Shown here: positions 17,604 through 26,474 of the stretch, in pieces | How positions within the stretch are numbered: position 1 is the stretch's first letter | Layout of the letters: each line of letters opens with the position of its first letter | Source of the DNA: Amycolatopsis sp. CA-230715 | Lineage (GTDB): Bacteria > Actinomycetota > Actinomycetes > Mycobacteriales > Pseudonocardiaceae | Assembly (NCBI RefSeq): GCF_018736145.1 | Contig: NZ_CP059997.1 | Location: forward strand, 7,749,501 to 7,813,500 | Direction of reading: 5' to 3' | Length of the DNA: 64,000 nucleotides | Program-made: the position numbers and the translations under genes | Notes under the pieces: generated by a model | The model's database searches: none | What the model was told of the DNA's origin: nothing | What the model saw: only the letters and a program-made list of their open reading frames with translations

Positions 17604-18474
17604 GGAGCTGCGGCAGTTCGAACACTTCCTCGCCGTCGTGCGCACCGGCAGCTTCACCGGGGCCGCGCGCGAGGCGCACGTCGTGCAGTCGGCGCTGAGC
17701 GCTTCGGTTCGCAAGCTCGAATCCGAGCTGGGCGCGCCGCTGTTCGAGCGGACCACCCGCAGGGTGATGCTGACCGAGGCGGGCCGCGCGCTGCTCCCGG
17801 TGGCGAACCGGGTGGTCGCCGACGTCGACGCGGCCAGGAGTGAGGTGTCCGCAGTGGCCGGGCTGACCCGCGGCGCGGTGGCCGTCGGCACCATCCAGGC
17901 GCTGACGGTCGTCGACCTGCCGCGCGAGCTGGGCGTGTTCCGGACGCGCCATCCCGGTGTGCGGATCCACGTCCGCGACGGCACGGTGCCGGATCTGGCG
18001 AACGCGGTCGCCGACGGCGAACTGGACCTGGCCTACCTCGCCGCCGACGGGCCGCTGCGGGAGGATCTCGTCAGTTTCGCGCAGTGGAGCCAGCGCCTGG
18101 TGCTGGTGAGCTACCCGGGGCACCGGCTCGCGCATCGCCGCCGGGTCCGGCTGGGGGAGCTCGACGGCGAACCGTTCGTCGGCTTCACCGGCAGCGTGCT
18201 GCAGATGATGATCGGCCGCAGGTTCGCCGACGCCGGGATCCGCTACCACCAGGTGTGCGAGGCGACGCACGTGCCGCTGCTCGTCGAGCTGGTGGCGGCG
18301 GGGCTCGGGGTGACCATCGTGCCGCTGCGGGTCGCCGAGCGCTCCGGGCTGCCGTTCGCCACGCTCGAACGGCCCGCGTTCACCAGGACGATCCACCTCG
18401 CTGGACGGGTCGAGGAGCCGGTCAACCCCGCCGCGCGCGCCCTGCTGGCGCACCTGACCCGCGGAAGCTCATGA
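17602..18474 (+). CDS. LysR-family transcriptional regulator
   Basis: A 290-residue LysR protein of normal length. The N-terminal winged helix is MELRQFEHFLAVVRTGSF followed by VQSALSASVRKLESELG and LFERTTRRVMLTEAG. It is followed by an effector-binding domain with the usual two-lobe pattern (AVGTIQALTVVDLPRELGVF, LVELVAAGLGVTIVPLRVAE). It is transcribed away from the glutamate-synthase-like gene, its most probable target, with a palindrome over its own start codon. Its tail overlaps the end of a small convergent membrane-protein gene by 6 bp. The effector cannot be guessed from sequence. Confidence 0.9.
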   Translation: MELRQFEHFLAVVRTGSFTGAAREAHVVQSALSASVRKLESELGAPLFERTTRRVMLTEAGRALLPVANRVVADVDAARSEVSAVAGLTRGAVAVGTIQALTVVDLPRELGVFRTRHPGVRIHVRDGTVPDLANAVADGELDLAYLAADGPLREDLVSFAQWSQRLVLVSYPGHRLAHRRRVRLGELDGEPFVGFTGSVLQMMIGRRFADAGIRYHQVCEATHVPLLVELVAAGLGVTIVPLRVAERSGLPFATLERPAFTRTIHLAGRVEEPVNPAARALLAHLTRGSS

Positions 18475-18690
18475 CCGAGGCCGTGCCGATGCGATGAGCA
18501 GGCCCGTGCCCGCACCGAGCACGGCGAGTGCCGCCAGCGTCTCGCCCGCGACGACGAGCACGAGGCCGAGCACCAGGAAGCGAATGCCGAAGGTGCGCAT
18601 GAGGCGAGCCGTGTCCGGCGTTTCTGCGGTGTCCACGGCTCTCCCGTCCCGGTTCTTTTCCCTCCGCCCAGTATTGGTCTTCGCGATCAT
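18469..18690 (-). CDS. Small two-helix membrane protein (hypothetical)
   Basis: About 73 residues if it starts at ATG 18690; a longer frame reaches 18738. A charged N-terminal third (TNTGRREKNRDGRAVDT) precedes two hydrophobic segments, FGIRFLVLGLVLVVAG and LAALAVLGAGTGLLIAS, with a short basic tail. No family is recognised and no good ribosome binding site is seen. It converges on the LysR gene with a 6-bp overlap. It may be a real small membrane protein or a chance frame. Confidence 0.4.
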   Translation of the reverse strand: MIAKTNTGRREKNRDGRAVDTAETPDTARLMRTFGIRFLVLGLVLVVAGETLAALAVLGAGTGLLIASARPRS

Positions 18691-18887
18691 CGCGTCCAAC
18701 ACAAGAAAGAGCTGGGATTCAGCTCCGAAACAGCTCAATCGCGCGATGGCCTTGTCCTGCCACGCGTTCAGATACGTGGACGCGAGTCACTACCGTTGAC
18801 AGCGGGCAACGAGCTGAACTACAAAGGCGGAAGCTCGCCCCCGGGTTACCGCCGCCCCTTTCCGCGCATCCGCCCCCGGAGGTTTCG

Positions 18888-19964
18888 GTGTCCCGCATCC
18901 CTGCCAGATCCCCACTTCGCGCGCTCGCCGTGGCGGCCTGCTGCCTCGTCGTCGGCGGTCCCGTCGGCACGGTCGAAGCCGCGCCCCCGCCCGACACGGT
19001 GGAGGTCGGCACGACCGCGCAACTCCAAGCTGCCTTGGCCGCCGCGTCGCCAGGGCAGACGATCAAGATGGCCGCGGGCACCTACCGCGGTTCGTTCCAG
19101 GCCACCAAACCGGGCACGGCGGCGAAACCCATCACGCTGACCGGCCCCGCCGACGCGGTGCTCGTGAACGACGGCCCGTCCGGTGAGGCGCCGGACTGCC
19201 CGGCCCCGACCCCCGGCTGGGACTCGGGATACGGCCTGTGGCTTTCCGGCGCCGCGTACTGGAACCTCACCGGGTTCACCGTGCGGGAGTCGAAGAAGGG
19301 GATCGTGGTCGACGCCTCACCGCACACCACGATCGACGGCGTGACGGTCGACCGCATCGACGAGGAAGCGATCCACTTCCGGCGCTCGTCGGCCGACAGC
19401 GTGCTGAAGAACTCCACGGTGACCAACACCGGACTGGTCCAAAAAGGATACGGCGAAGGGGTCTACCTCGGCTCGGCGAACTCGAACTGGGCCTGCCACG
19501 GCAATTCCGGCGGGGTGGACCGCGGTGACCGCATCCAGGTGCTGGGCAACCACATCGGACCGGGCATCGCGGCCGAGCCGATCGACGTGAAGGAAGGCAC
19601 CTTCGAGGGCGTCATCAAGGGCAACACCTTCGACGGCAAGGGGATCTCCGGCGAGAACTCCGCCGATTCGTGGATCGACGTGAAGGGCATCGGCTACACC
19701 ATCGAGGACAACACCGGCACCTTCTCGGAACCGGGCACGTTCGCCAACGGCTACGAGACGCACAACACGAGCACGAACCCGTCGTTCGACAACGGCTGCG
19801 GCAACGTCTGGCGCAACAACAAGTCCGATCTCGGCGGCGTCGGCGAGTACGCGATCAAGATCAGCTCGACGGCCAAGTGCAAGGCCAGGCCGAACGTCGT
19901 CTACGCCTCCAACACCGTCACCGGCGCGAAAGCGGGCCTGACCAACATCCCGGTCACCCCGTGA
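18888..19964 (+). CDS. Secreted right-handed beta-helix protein (pectate-lyase-like fold)
   Basis: A 358-residue exported protein. The start is GTG 18888 behind a GGAGG site. A signal peptide is followed by an Ala-Pro-rich cleavage region (VEAAPPPDT). The mature part opens with TVEVGTTAQLQAALAAASPGQTIKMAAGTYRG, the classic entry of parallel beta-helix carbohydrate lyases. It continues with repeated helix rungs (NLTGFTVRESKKGIVV, TTIDGVTVDRIDEEAIHF, IQVLGNHIGPGIAAEPIDVKEG, GNTFDGKGISG). Six cysteines could form disulfides outside the cell. It is probably a polysaccharide lyase or binding protein. Active-site residues cannot be assigned with confidence. Confidence 0.75.
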   Translation: MSRIPARSPLRALAVAACCLVVGGPVGTVEAAPPPDTVEVGTTAQLQAALAAASPGQTIKMAAGTYRGSFQATKPGTAAKPITLTGPADAVLVNDGPSGEAPDCPAPTPGWDSGYGLWLSGAAYWNLTGFTVRESKKGIVVDASPHTTIDGVTVDRIDEEAIHFRRSSADSVLKNSTVTNTGLVQKGYGEGVYLGSANSNWACHGNSGGVDRGDRIQVLGNHIGPGIAAEPIDVKEGTFEGVIKGNTFDGKGISGENSADSWIDVKGIGYTIEDNTGTFSEPGTFANGYETHNTSTNPSFDNGCGNVWRNNKSDLGGVGEYAIKISSTAKCKARPNVVYASNTVTGAKAGLTNIPVTP

Positions 19965-20026
19965 GCTGACCGCGTCGGCCCGGTGCGTCCGTACGGGCGG
20001 CGGGGCTTGACCGGATACCGAGGTTC

Positions 20027-20049
20027 TTGTTAAGAAGGTTTCTTAACAA
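20027..20049. promoter_or_regulatory. Strong A/T-rich palindrome upstream of secreted phosphatase operon
   Basis: A perfect inverted repeat with arms TTGTTAAGAA and TTCTTAACAA and a 3-base centre, 55 bp before the phosphatase GTG. It stands out in this GC-rich DNA and has the form of a dimer-binding operator rather than a terminator, since no T-run follows. Similar GTTAxGAAA-type palindromes precede secreted hydrolase genes in related actinomycetes (recalled, not checked). Confidence 0.6.
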
Positions 20050-20103
20050 TTGAAGATCGCACGACTTCCTCACACCGCCGCCATGGTATTCGAGGAGTAT
20101 GAC

Positions 20104-21681
20104 GTGAACGCACGCCTTGCCACCGTATCCACCGCGGCGGCCGCCCTGTTGCTCACCCCGTTGCTCACGGCCAGCGCGCAGGCCTCAGACATCCTGCTCT
20201 CCCACGAAAAGCAAGTCGTTTCCTCCACCATGTCCGACGCCGCGTCCGGTGCCGACAACGCGGCGGACGGCGACACCGCGACGAGCTGGACGAGCGCGGC
20301 CCGGCCCGATCCACAGTGGATCAGGATGGACCTCGGCCAGCGCGCCGCCGTCCACCGGGTGCTCCTGGAATGGGGTGCCGGTCCTGCCACGGCCTACCGG
20401 GTCGAGGTGTCCGACGACGGCAGCCAGTGGCGGCAGGCCAGCCTGGTGACCGACGGCGACGGCGGTGTGGACGACCTGACCGGCTTGTCGGCGCACGGCC
20501 GGTTCGTCCGGGTCGTCGACCTGACTCCTGGCGCGGGGCATTCGCTCAGCGAACTGGCGGTCTACGGCGTCCCGGACTCCACCGGCGACACCACGGCGCC
20601 TTCGGTTCGTACCGGGTCGGCGGTCGGCGCGATCACCGCGACGACGGCCGAGCTGAGCTGGGCGGAGGCCACCGACAACATCGGCGTCACCGGGTACGAC
20701 GTGCTCCGCGACGGGAAGGTGATCGCCACGACCACCACGCCCGCCTACACCGACACCGGTCTCACGCCCGGCACCGCGTACCGGTATTCGGTCCGCGCGC
20801 GCGACGCGGCGGGGAACGTGTCCACCTCGGCCGATGAGCTGAAAGCGACCACGCCACAAGGGAAAGCGGGTACCTACGTGCTCGCGGCCGCCGGGGACAT
20901 CGCCGCCCAGTGCACCGCGAGCGACTCGAAGTGCGTGCACCCCAAGACGGCGGCGCAGGTTGGCGCGATGAAGCCCAACGCGGTCATCACGATGGGCGAC
21001 AACCAGTACGACGACGCGCACATCGAGGACTTCCAGAAGTACTTCGACAAGACCTGGGGCAAGTTCAAGAACATCATGCACCCGGTCCCCGGCAACCACG
21101 AGACCTACGACCACACGCCGCTCGGCGCGTACAAGGAGTACTTCGGCAAGACCGCGACGCCGAACGGGAAGACCTACTACAGCTGGGAACTCGGCAACTG
21201 GCACTTCATCGCGCTGGACTCGACCCAGTTCGACAAGGGGTTCGCCGCGGGCAAGTCCGAGCAGCTCGCGTGGCTCAAGCAGGACCTCGCGGCCAACAAG
21301 AAGGGCTGCGTCGCGGCGTACTACCACCACCCGCGGTTCAGCTCCGGTGACCACGGCGACAACAAGACCGTCGCCGACATCTGGTCCACTTTGGTCAACG
21401 GCAAGGTGGACCTGGTGCTCAACGGGCACGACCACCACTACGAGCGGTTCGCCCCGCAGAACGTGGACGGGAAGAAGGACCCGAACGGCCCGGTGCAGAT
21501 CATCGGCGGCACCGGCGGTATGGACCTCTACCCCGTGCACGCGGAGCACCCGTCGACCGAGAAGCTGCTGTCGACGTTCGGGGTGCTGCGGCTGGACCTG
21601 ACCGACACCGGCTTCGCCACGAAGCTGCTCGGCACCGATGGGTCCACATTGGACAGCAGCCCGGCCTACACCTGCCACTGA
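20104..21681 (+). CDS. Secreted metallophosphatase with discoidin-like and fibronectin III domains
   Basis: About 525 residues. A signal peptide (TAAAALLLTPLLTASAQA) leads into an F5/8 type C (discoidin-like) domain, residues about 35-160 (DNAADGDTATSWTSAARPDPQWIRMDLGQ). A fibronectin III domain follows at about 175-260. A calcineurin-like phosphoesterase domain then runs to the end, with metal ligands AAGDIAA, MGDNQYD, PGNHETY, YYHHPRF and NGHDHHYER. It would hydrolyse phosphate esters outside the cell while bound to carbohydrate by its N-terminal domain. GTG 20104 is preferred because GAGGAG lies just upstream at 20092; the frame is also open further upstream. The next gene begins 3 bp after the stop. 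Confidence 0.85.
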   Translation: MNARLATVSTAAAALLLTPLLTASAQASDILLSHEKQVVSSTMSDAASGADNAADGDTATSWTSAARPDPQWIRMDLGQRAAVHRVLLEWGAGPATAYRVEVSDDGSQWRQASLVTDGDGGVDDLTGLSAHGRFVRVVDLTPGAGHSLSELAVYGVPDSTGDTTAPSVRTGSAVGAITATTAELSWAEATDNIGVTGYDVLRDGKVIATTTTPAYTDTGLTPGTAYRYSVRARDAAGNVSTSADELKATTPQGKAGTYVLAAAGDIAAQCTASDSKCVHPKTAAQVGAMKPNAVITMGDNQYDDAHIEDFQKYFDKTWGKFKNIMHPVPGNHETYDHTPLGAYKEYFGKTATPNGKTYYSWELGNWHFIALDSTQFDKGFAAGKSEQLAWLKQDLAANKKGCVAAYYHHPRFSSGDHGDNKTVADIWSTLVNGKVDLVLNGHDHHYERFAPQNVDGKKDPNGPVQIIGGTGGMDLYPVHAEHPSTEKLLSTFGVLRLDLTDTGFATKLLGTDGSTLDSSPAYTCH

Positions 21682-21684
21682 CAC

Positions 21685-22938
21685 ATGTACATCGCAACGA
21701 GCCGCAGCGCGGATTCCGCGGCGGGCATACCCGATCCCAAGGGCACCGCGCGCAGGGTGAGCGGCAACGTGCTCGCACTGGGCATGGTCAGCATGGTCAC
21801 CGACATCTCGTCGGAGATGGTGACCGCGGTGCTGCCGGTCTACCTCGTGCTCGGGCTGGGGCTGAGCCCGCTGCAGTTCGGCGTGCTCGACGGGCTCTAC
21901 TCGGGCGTGACCGCGCTCGTCCGGCTGGCCGGTGGGCACGTCGCCGACCGGTTCGGCCGGTTCAAGGCGGTCGCGGGGTTCGGCTACGGCCTGTCCGCGG
22001 TCTGCAAGCTCGGCTTGCTGGCCGCGGGCTCCTCGGTCGGTGCGATCGGCGCGGTGCTCGCCGCCGATCGCACCGGGAAGGGGTTGCGGACCGCGCCCCG
22101 CGACGCGTTGATCTCGCTCAGCAGCGAGCCCGAGTTCCTCGGCCGGTCGTTCGGCGTGCACCGCGCACTCGACACGGTCGGCGCGTTCCTCGGACCGCTC
22201 GTGGCGATGGTCGTGCTGTGGCTGAGCCTCGGCAGCTACGACGCGGTGTTCTTCACCAGTTTCTGCGTCGCCGCACTGGGCGTGCTGGTGCTGGTGGTGG
22301 CCGTGCGGGACCGGACGAAGCCGTCGCCCGTGCGCGCCAGGCCTTCGCTGTCCGAGTCCGCGGGCCTGCTGAAGATCGCGTCGTTCCGGCGCATCTGCTG
22401 GTGGGCGGCGCTGCTCGGGCTGGTCACCGTCAGCGACTCGTTCGTGTACCTGCTGCTGCAGCGCCGGTCGGACATCGCGCAGGTCTACTTCTCGCTGCTG
22501 CCCCTCGGCACGGCCGGGGTCTACCTGCTGCTCGCGGTACCGCTCGGCCGCCTCGCCGACCGGATCGGGCGGTGGAAGGTGTTCCTCGGCGGACATGTCG
22601 CGCTCGTCTGCGCGTTGCTGACGCTGGTCGGCCCGTTCGACGGCGTCCTGCTCGCGGTCGTCGCGCTGGCACTGCACGGGGTGTTCTACGCGGCCACCGA
22701 CGGGGTGCTGATGGCCGCCGCGGGGCCGTGCCTGCCGGAGCACCTGCGGGCGAGCGGGATGGCACTGGTCCAAACCGGACAGGCGACTACGCGGATGATC
22801 TCCTCGGTGCTGTTCGGCTGGGCGTGGACGGCGTGGGACCTGTACCCGGCGGTGCTCGTCACCACGGGCGTGCTGGCGGCGGTGGTGCTCGCGGCCGCGG
22901 TGGTGCGGCCGTTGCGCAGGGTGGAGGTGCCCGCGTGA
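21685..22938 (+). CDS. Major facilitator superfamily transporter
   Basis: 417 residues with about 12 hydrophobic segments. It has the MFS loop 2-3 motif GGHVADRFGRFK near residue 92 and a matching loop in the second half (GRLADRIGRWK near 298). The segment MVSMVTDISSEMVTAVLPVYL near the N-terminus is typical of the MFS branch often annotated as drug or sugar efflux. The substrate is unknown. It starts 3 bp after the secreted phosphatase and overlaps the next gene by GTGA, so it sits in the middle of a three-gene operon. The operon may export or import the phosphatase product, or work on the envelope. Confidence 0.82.
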   Translation: MYIATSRSADSAAGIPDPKGTARRVSGNVLALGMVSMVTDISSEMVTAVLPVYLVLGLGLSPLQFGVLDGLYSGVTALVRLAGGHVADRFGRFKAVAGFGYGLSAVCKLGLLAAGSSVGAIGAVLAADRTGKGLRTAPRDALISLSSEPEFLGRSFGVHRALDTVGAFLGPLVAMVVLWLSLGSYDAVFFTSFCVAALGVLVLVVAVRDRTKPSPVRARPSLSESAGLLKIASFRRICWWAALLGLVTVSDSFVYLLLQRRSDIAQVYFSLLPLGTAGVYLLLAVPLGRLADRIGRWKVFLGGHVALVCALLTLVGPFDGVLLAVVALALHGVFYAATDGVLMAAAGPCLPEHLRASGMALVQTGQATTRMISSVLFGWAWTAWDLYPAVLVTTGVLAAVVLAAAVVRPLRRVEVPA

Positions 22939-23951
22939 CGGTGCGTTCCCGCTGGCTCATCGTGCTGGTGACCGTGCTCGTGCTGGCCGGGGCCGCGATC
23001 GGGTACACCTGGTACGCCAGGGAAAAGACCGCGCGGCACGGCGATGTCAACGTGGTCCCGGTGGTGTCGGGCCAGGCGCTGTCGGTGCCGTCGCCGGGGC
23101 AGGTCCTCTTCCGCAACACCGCGGCGGGACCCGACTACGGCAGGGTGGCGCAGGTGCCAGCCGCTTCACCCGGTGCGCCGCGGCACACCGCGGGCCTGTC
23201 GTGCGACCGGTTCGCGGCGGCGGGCGGGAAGGCGCTCTGCCTCGCCGCCCGCCCTGGCGTGCTGCCGCCCGTCACCGATATCACCGTGCTGGACAAGGAT
23301 TTGCGCGTGCTGCGCACTTTCGACCTGCCGGGTTCGCCGAGCAGGGCGAGGCTTTCCCCGTCCGGGCGGATGGCGGCGTGGACGCTGTTCGTGACCGGTG
23401 ACTCCTACGCCGCGACCGGGTTCTCCACCAGGGCGGGCATTCTCGACATCGAAACCGGTGAGCTGGTCAAGACGGTCGAAGAGATGCCGTTGCAGGTCAA
23501 CGGGGAGCAGTACTTTTCGGCCGATGTGAACTACTGGGGGATCACCTTCGCCTCGAACGACGACCGGTTCTACCTGACGATGGCGAGCAAGGGCAAGACG
23601 TACTTGGTGGAAGCCGATTTCCGCGCCTATCGCGGGCGTGCGCTGCACGAGAACGTGGAATGCCCATCGCTGTCCCCGGACGGCAGCAGGGTCGCGTACA
23701 AGAAGCGCGTTTCGGCGGATCAGTCGGCGCCGTGGCGGCTGGCCGTGCTGGAACTGGCCAGTGGCAAGGAAACCGTGCTCGCCGAAACCCGCAGCGTCGA
23801 CGACCAGGCCGCGTGGCTGGACGGGAAGACCGTGCTGTACTCGCTTCCCGGCCGGGACGGGAGCAGCGACATCTGGTCGGTGCCCGCCGACGGCACCGGT
23901 GCGCCAGCCCTGTTCGTCACCGGGGGCGCTTCCCCCGCCGTGGGTCGTTAG
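22935..23951 (+). CDS. Membrane-anchored TolB-like beta-propeller protein
   Basis: 338 residues starting at GTG 22935, overlapping the MFS stop by 4 bp. A single N-terminal hydrophobic helix (WLIVLVTVLVLAGAAIGYTWYA) anchors an extracytoplasmic domain. That domain shows propeller-blade repeats: SRARLSPSGRMAAWTLF, CPSLSPDGSRVAYKKR, LAVLELASGKETVLAE and SDIWSVPADG, as in TolB/WD40-like sensors. It has no enzyme motif. Its operon partners are a secreted phosphatase and an MFS protein, so a binding or scaffolding role outside the membrane is plausible but unproven. Confidence 0.75.
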   Translation: MTVRSRWLIVLVTVLVLAGAAIGYTWYAREKTARHGDVNVVPVVSGQALSVPSPGQVLFRNTAAGPDYGRVAQVPAASPGAPRHTAGLSCDRFAAAGGKALCLAARPGVLPPVTDITVLDKDLRVLRTFDLPGSPSRARLSPSGRMAAWTLFVTGDSYAATGFSTRAGILDIETGELVKTVEEMPLQVNGEQYFSADVNYWGITFASNDDRFYLTMASKGKTYLVEADFRAYRGRALHENVECPSLSPDGSRVAYKKRVSADQSAPWRLAVLELASGKETVLAETRSVDDQAAWLDGKTVLYSLPGRDGSSDIWSVPADGTGAPALFVTGGASPAVGR

Positions 23952-24023
23952 TGGACGGTGCCGCGCCCGCCGCGCATTGGGGTATCTTGCCGGGTGAGTG
24001 GACACGGATCTGGGGAGCGCGCG

Positions 24024-24623
24024 ATGACCGATTCCTTCGAGCAGGGTCTTGCCCTGATCCAGCGGCTGGGCGGGCGCGAGCGGCCCGCGGTGCTCGACCT
24101 GTTCGCGAGCATCGGCGAACCCGAGTTCGGCGAGCGGTGCGTCGGGTTCATCTACGGCGAGGTCTACCACCGCGAAGGGCTTTCACTGCCGGAACGGCAG
24201 CTCGTCACCGTCGGGGCGTTGACCGCGCTCGGGTACGCGTCGGCCCAGCTGCGGTTCCACGCGGACGCCGCGCTGAACGTCGGGTGCGGTCGTCAGCAGG
24301 TCATCGAGGCGATCGAGTACGCGAGTGAGGTCGCGGGTTCCCCAGCCGGCGAGGTGCTTCCCCGTGGTTCGGATTCGCGCGGCCTGAGCCCCGTCGAACG
24401 GGAGATCGTCGCGGTCGCGGCCTGCGTCGCGATGGGAACCGAGCTGCCGCGGTTGGGCGCGCATCTGCGCACGCTGCTCGGGATCGGCGGTACGCGGAAG
24501 CAGATCGTCGAGACGGTGCTGCACCTGGCCTTCTACGTCGGCTTTCCCGCCGCGCTCAACGCGATGGGCGTCGCGAAGGAGGTGTTCGACGATCAGTCCG
24601 CCGGCACCGGTGGAGTCGGCTGA
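24024..24623 (+). CDS. Carboxymuconolactone decarboxylase-family protein
   Basis: 199 residues. Two CMD-like repeats are visible. The first (about 48-105) is LSLPERQLVTVGALTALG followed by QLRFHADAALNVGCGRQQVIEAIEY. The second (about 120-185) is LSPVEREIVAVAACVAMG followed by LRTLLGIGGTRKQIVETVLHLAFYVGFPAA. The first keeps the conserved His and Cys area. These proteins act as ring-opening decarboxylases or as alkylhydroperoxidase-like antioxidants; this one cannot be placed. The start at ATG 24024 follows GGGGAG at 24012. The 3' end overlaps the convergent SDR gene by about 30 bp. Confidence 0.8.
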   Translation: MTDSFEQGLALIQRLGGRERPAVLDLFASIGEPEFGERCVGFIYGEVYHREGLSLPERQLVTVGALTALGYASAQLRFHADAALNVGCGRQQVIEAIEYASEVAGSPAGEVLPRGSDSRGLSPVEREIVAVAACVAMGTELPRLGAHLRTLLGIGGTRKQIVETVLHLAFYVGFPAALNAMGVAKEVFDDQSAGTGGVG

Positions 24624-25303
24624 CGCCCGGCCACGAGGTTCGTGGTCTGTGTGACGACCGTCCGCTGCCAGTTTTCGGGGGCTGCCGCGAAGACGCCGTC
24701 GTCGATCGTGCGCAGCGCCTGCTCCGCGACATCGGCCGGGTCTTCCCCCTCGGCGGACATACCGGTGGCGACGAGCGCGGGGCAGATCATGCTGACGCTC
24801 ACCGGAGTGTCCGCGAGCACCATCGCCGCGTGCTGGGCGAGCGCGACGACGGCGTGCTTCGACGGGCCGTACGCGCCTCCGCCGGGGAACACGGTCAGCC
24901 CCGCCAGCGACCCGGTGATCAGCACGTGCGCCGATTCGCCCGCGGCGAGCAGGCGCGGAACGAAGGCGCGCAGGCCGTTGACGACGCCGCTGACGTTCAC
25001 CGCGAAGACGCGGTCCCAGTCGTCCGGCGGGACCTCCCACGGGGCACCCAGCGCGGCGCCGACGATTCCCGCGTTGAGGCAGATCAGGTTCGCTCGCGGC
25101 GCCTTCTCCGCCAGCGCCGCCATGGCGTCCGGGTCGGCCACGTCGGTCGTGCAGGCGGTCGCGTCCAGGCGGGTGGCGGTCTCGGCGAGGGCGTCCGCGT
25201 TGACGTCGGCGAGGATCAGGCGGGCGCCTCTCGCGTGGAGCGCTTCGGCAAGGGCTCGTCCGATCCCGGTGGCGGCGCCGGTGATCACGGCAGTCGTGCG
25301 CAT
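24593..25303 (-). CDS. Short-chain dehydrogenase/reductase
   Basis: 236 residues, a classical SDR. It has the cofactor motif TGAATGIGRALAEAL at the N-terminus, LNAGIVG near residue 78, the catalytic Ser in LITGSLAG and the YGPSKHAVV Tyr-Lys pair near 147. An Asp at the end of strand 2 (LILADVN) suggests NAD(H) preference. It is followed at 25313 by a glycosyltransferase gene on the same strand, upstream in transcription, with a 9-bp gap. TetR, glycosyltransferase and SDR thus form one operon. It would oxidise or reduce an alcohol/ketone; the substrate is unknown. Confidence 0.88.
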   Translation of the reverse strand: MRTTAVITGAATGIGRALAEALHARGARLILADVNADALAETATRLDATACTTDVADPDAMAALAEKAPRANLICLNAGIVGAALGAPWEVPPDDWDRVFAVNVSGVVNGLRAFVPRLLAAGESAHVLITGSLAGLTVFPGGGAYGPSKHAVVALAQHAAMVLADTPVSVSMICPALVATGMSAEGEDPADVAEQALRTIDDGVFAAAPENWQRTVVTQTTNLVAGRQPTPPVPAD

Positions 25304-25312
25304 GGCGGTAGC

Positions 25313-26473
25313 TTACGCCGGGCTTTCGGTCGCTTTTGGACAGTGGGCCACGAGCCGTTCCAGCTCGGCGACGGCACCGGCCGCGCCCGGCGCGGCGGCG
25401 AACCGGGCGGCCAGGCTGCGCGCGGCGGTGGCGTAGGCGGGGGAGCCGACCACCTCGGCCACCGCTTCCCGGATTTCGGCGGGGGACGCGGCGTCCCCGT
25501 CGAGCGCGATCCCGGCGCCGAGCGCGCTCACGTGGGCGGCCAGCGCGTGCTGGTCGGAACCGGGGTTGGGCAGGCACACCACCGGAACTCCGTGCGCCAG
25601 TGCGGCGCACACGGTGCCGTGGCCAGCGTGGGTGACCATCGCCGAGGCGTGCGGCAGGACGGAGTCGTGCTGGAGGTACGGCACGACTGTGGCATTCTCC
25701 GGGACGGACAACGCTTTCATCTTGACCTCGGCGAGGGTGGCCAGCAGCAGCACGTCCTCGTCCGCGAGTGCGTCGAGAGTCCGTTGCACGCGCGAGGTCT
25801 GATCCCAGGCGGGGCCGGTGGAGAACCCGGCCAGGACGACGGGGCGCGGGTCGTCGAAGGGCGGTGTTTCGCGAGCGCCGGTTTCGCGGAGCGGCCCGAC
25901 GTAGCGGAACGACTCGGGCGCGGAGTCCGCCATCGGGTCCATCTCGGGGATGCTCGTGCACACGGTGGTCAACGGGGTCCAGGCGTCCCACAACCTGGCG
26001 ACCGCGTCGAGTCCGGCACGCTGCCGCACTTCGTTCACGGCGTCGAGCATGGCGTGCTCCAACGGGTCGCCGGGTGCGGCGAGCGCGCCGGGCGCGCTGT
26101 GCACCAGCACCGCGACCGGCAGGCCGGACGCTTCGGCGGCGGCCAGCGCGCCGAACATCAGGCAGTCCACCACGATCGCGTCGCAGGATCCGCCGGCCAG
26201 TACGGCAGGGAGGTCTTCGAGATGGGCGGGGCAGGCCCAGACCGCCGCGACGAGGCTGGGCAGCCAGCCCTCCGGCGGTGTCCGCTTCGGATACCCGGCG
26301 TCCGCGCGTACCAGCAAGCGGAACTCGAAACCCTTGCCCTCGAACAGTTCGCGCTGGTTCGCGTAACCGGCGAACACGATCTCGTGGCCGCGCTCGGCCA
26401 TCGCGCGCGCGACCGCGATCGCGGGTCCCTGGTTGCCCGCGCCGTACCAGCTCACGAACAGCAGCCGTGCCAT
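25313..26473 (-). CDS. GT1-family glycosyltransferase (MGT/UGT-like)
   Basis: 386 residues with a two-domain GT-B fold. The N-terminus FVSWYGAGNQGPAIAVARAMAERGHEIVFAG is the acceptor half. The C-terminal donor half contains LPHASAMVTHAGHGTVCAALAHGVPVVCLPNPGSDQHALAAHV, the nucleotide-sugar signature of macrolide and sterol glycosyltransferases. The catalytic His near residue 15-20 of many relatives is not obvious here, where the loop reads WYGAGNQG. It probably glycosylates a small lipophilic molecule, often a detoxification step. It sits between a TetR gene (1-bp gap) and an SDR gene, so it is probably TetR-controlled. Confidence 0.85.
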   Translation of the reverse strand: MARLLFVSWYGAGNQGPAIAVARAMAERGHEIVFAGYANQRELFEGKGFEFRLLVRADAGYPKRTPPEGWLPSLVAAVWACPAHLEDLPAVLAGGSCDAIVVDCLMFGALAAAEASGLPVAVLVHSAPGALAAPGDPLEHAMLDAVNEVRQRAGLDAVARLWDAWTPLTTVCTSIPEMDPMADSAPESFRYVGPLRETGARETPPFDDPRPVVLAGFSTGPAWDQTSRVQRTLDALADEDVLLLATLAEVKMKALSVPENATVVPYLQHDSVLPHASAMVTHAGHGTVCAALAHGVPVVCLPNPGSDQHALAAHVSALGAGIALDGDAASPAEIREAVAEVVGSPAYATAARSLAARFAAAPGAAGAVAELERLVAHCPKATESPA

Positions 26474-26474
26474 G

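Noticed and set aside
20027..20049. The A/T-rich palindrome as a transcription terminator of the beta-helix gene
   Set aside because: No T-run follows, and its position just before the next gene's ribosome binding site fits an operator better; a dual role is not excluded.
20185..22773. Long reverse-strand open frame opposite the phosphatase and MFS genes
   Set aside because: No recognisable fold; both plus-strand genes have clear family motifs.
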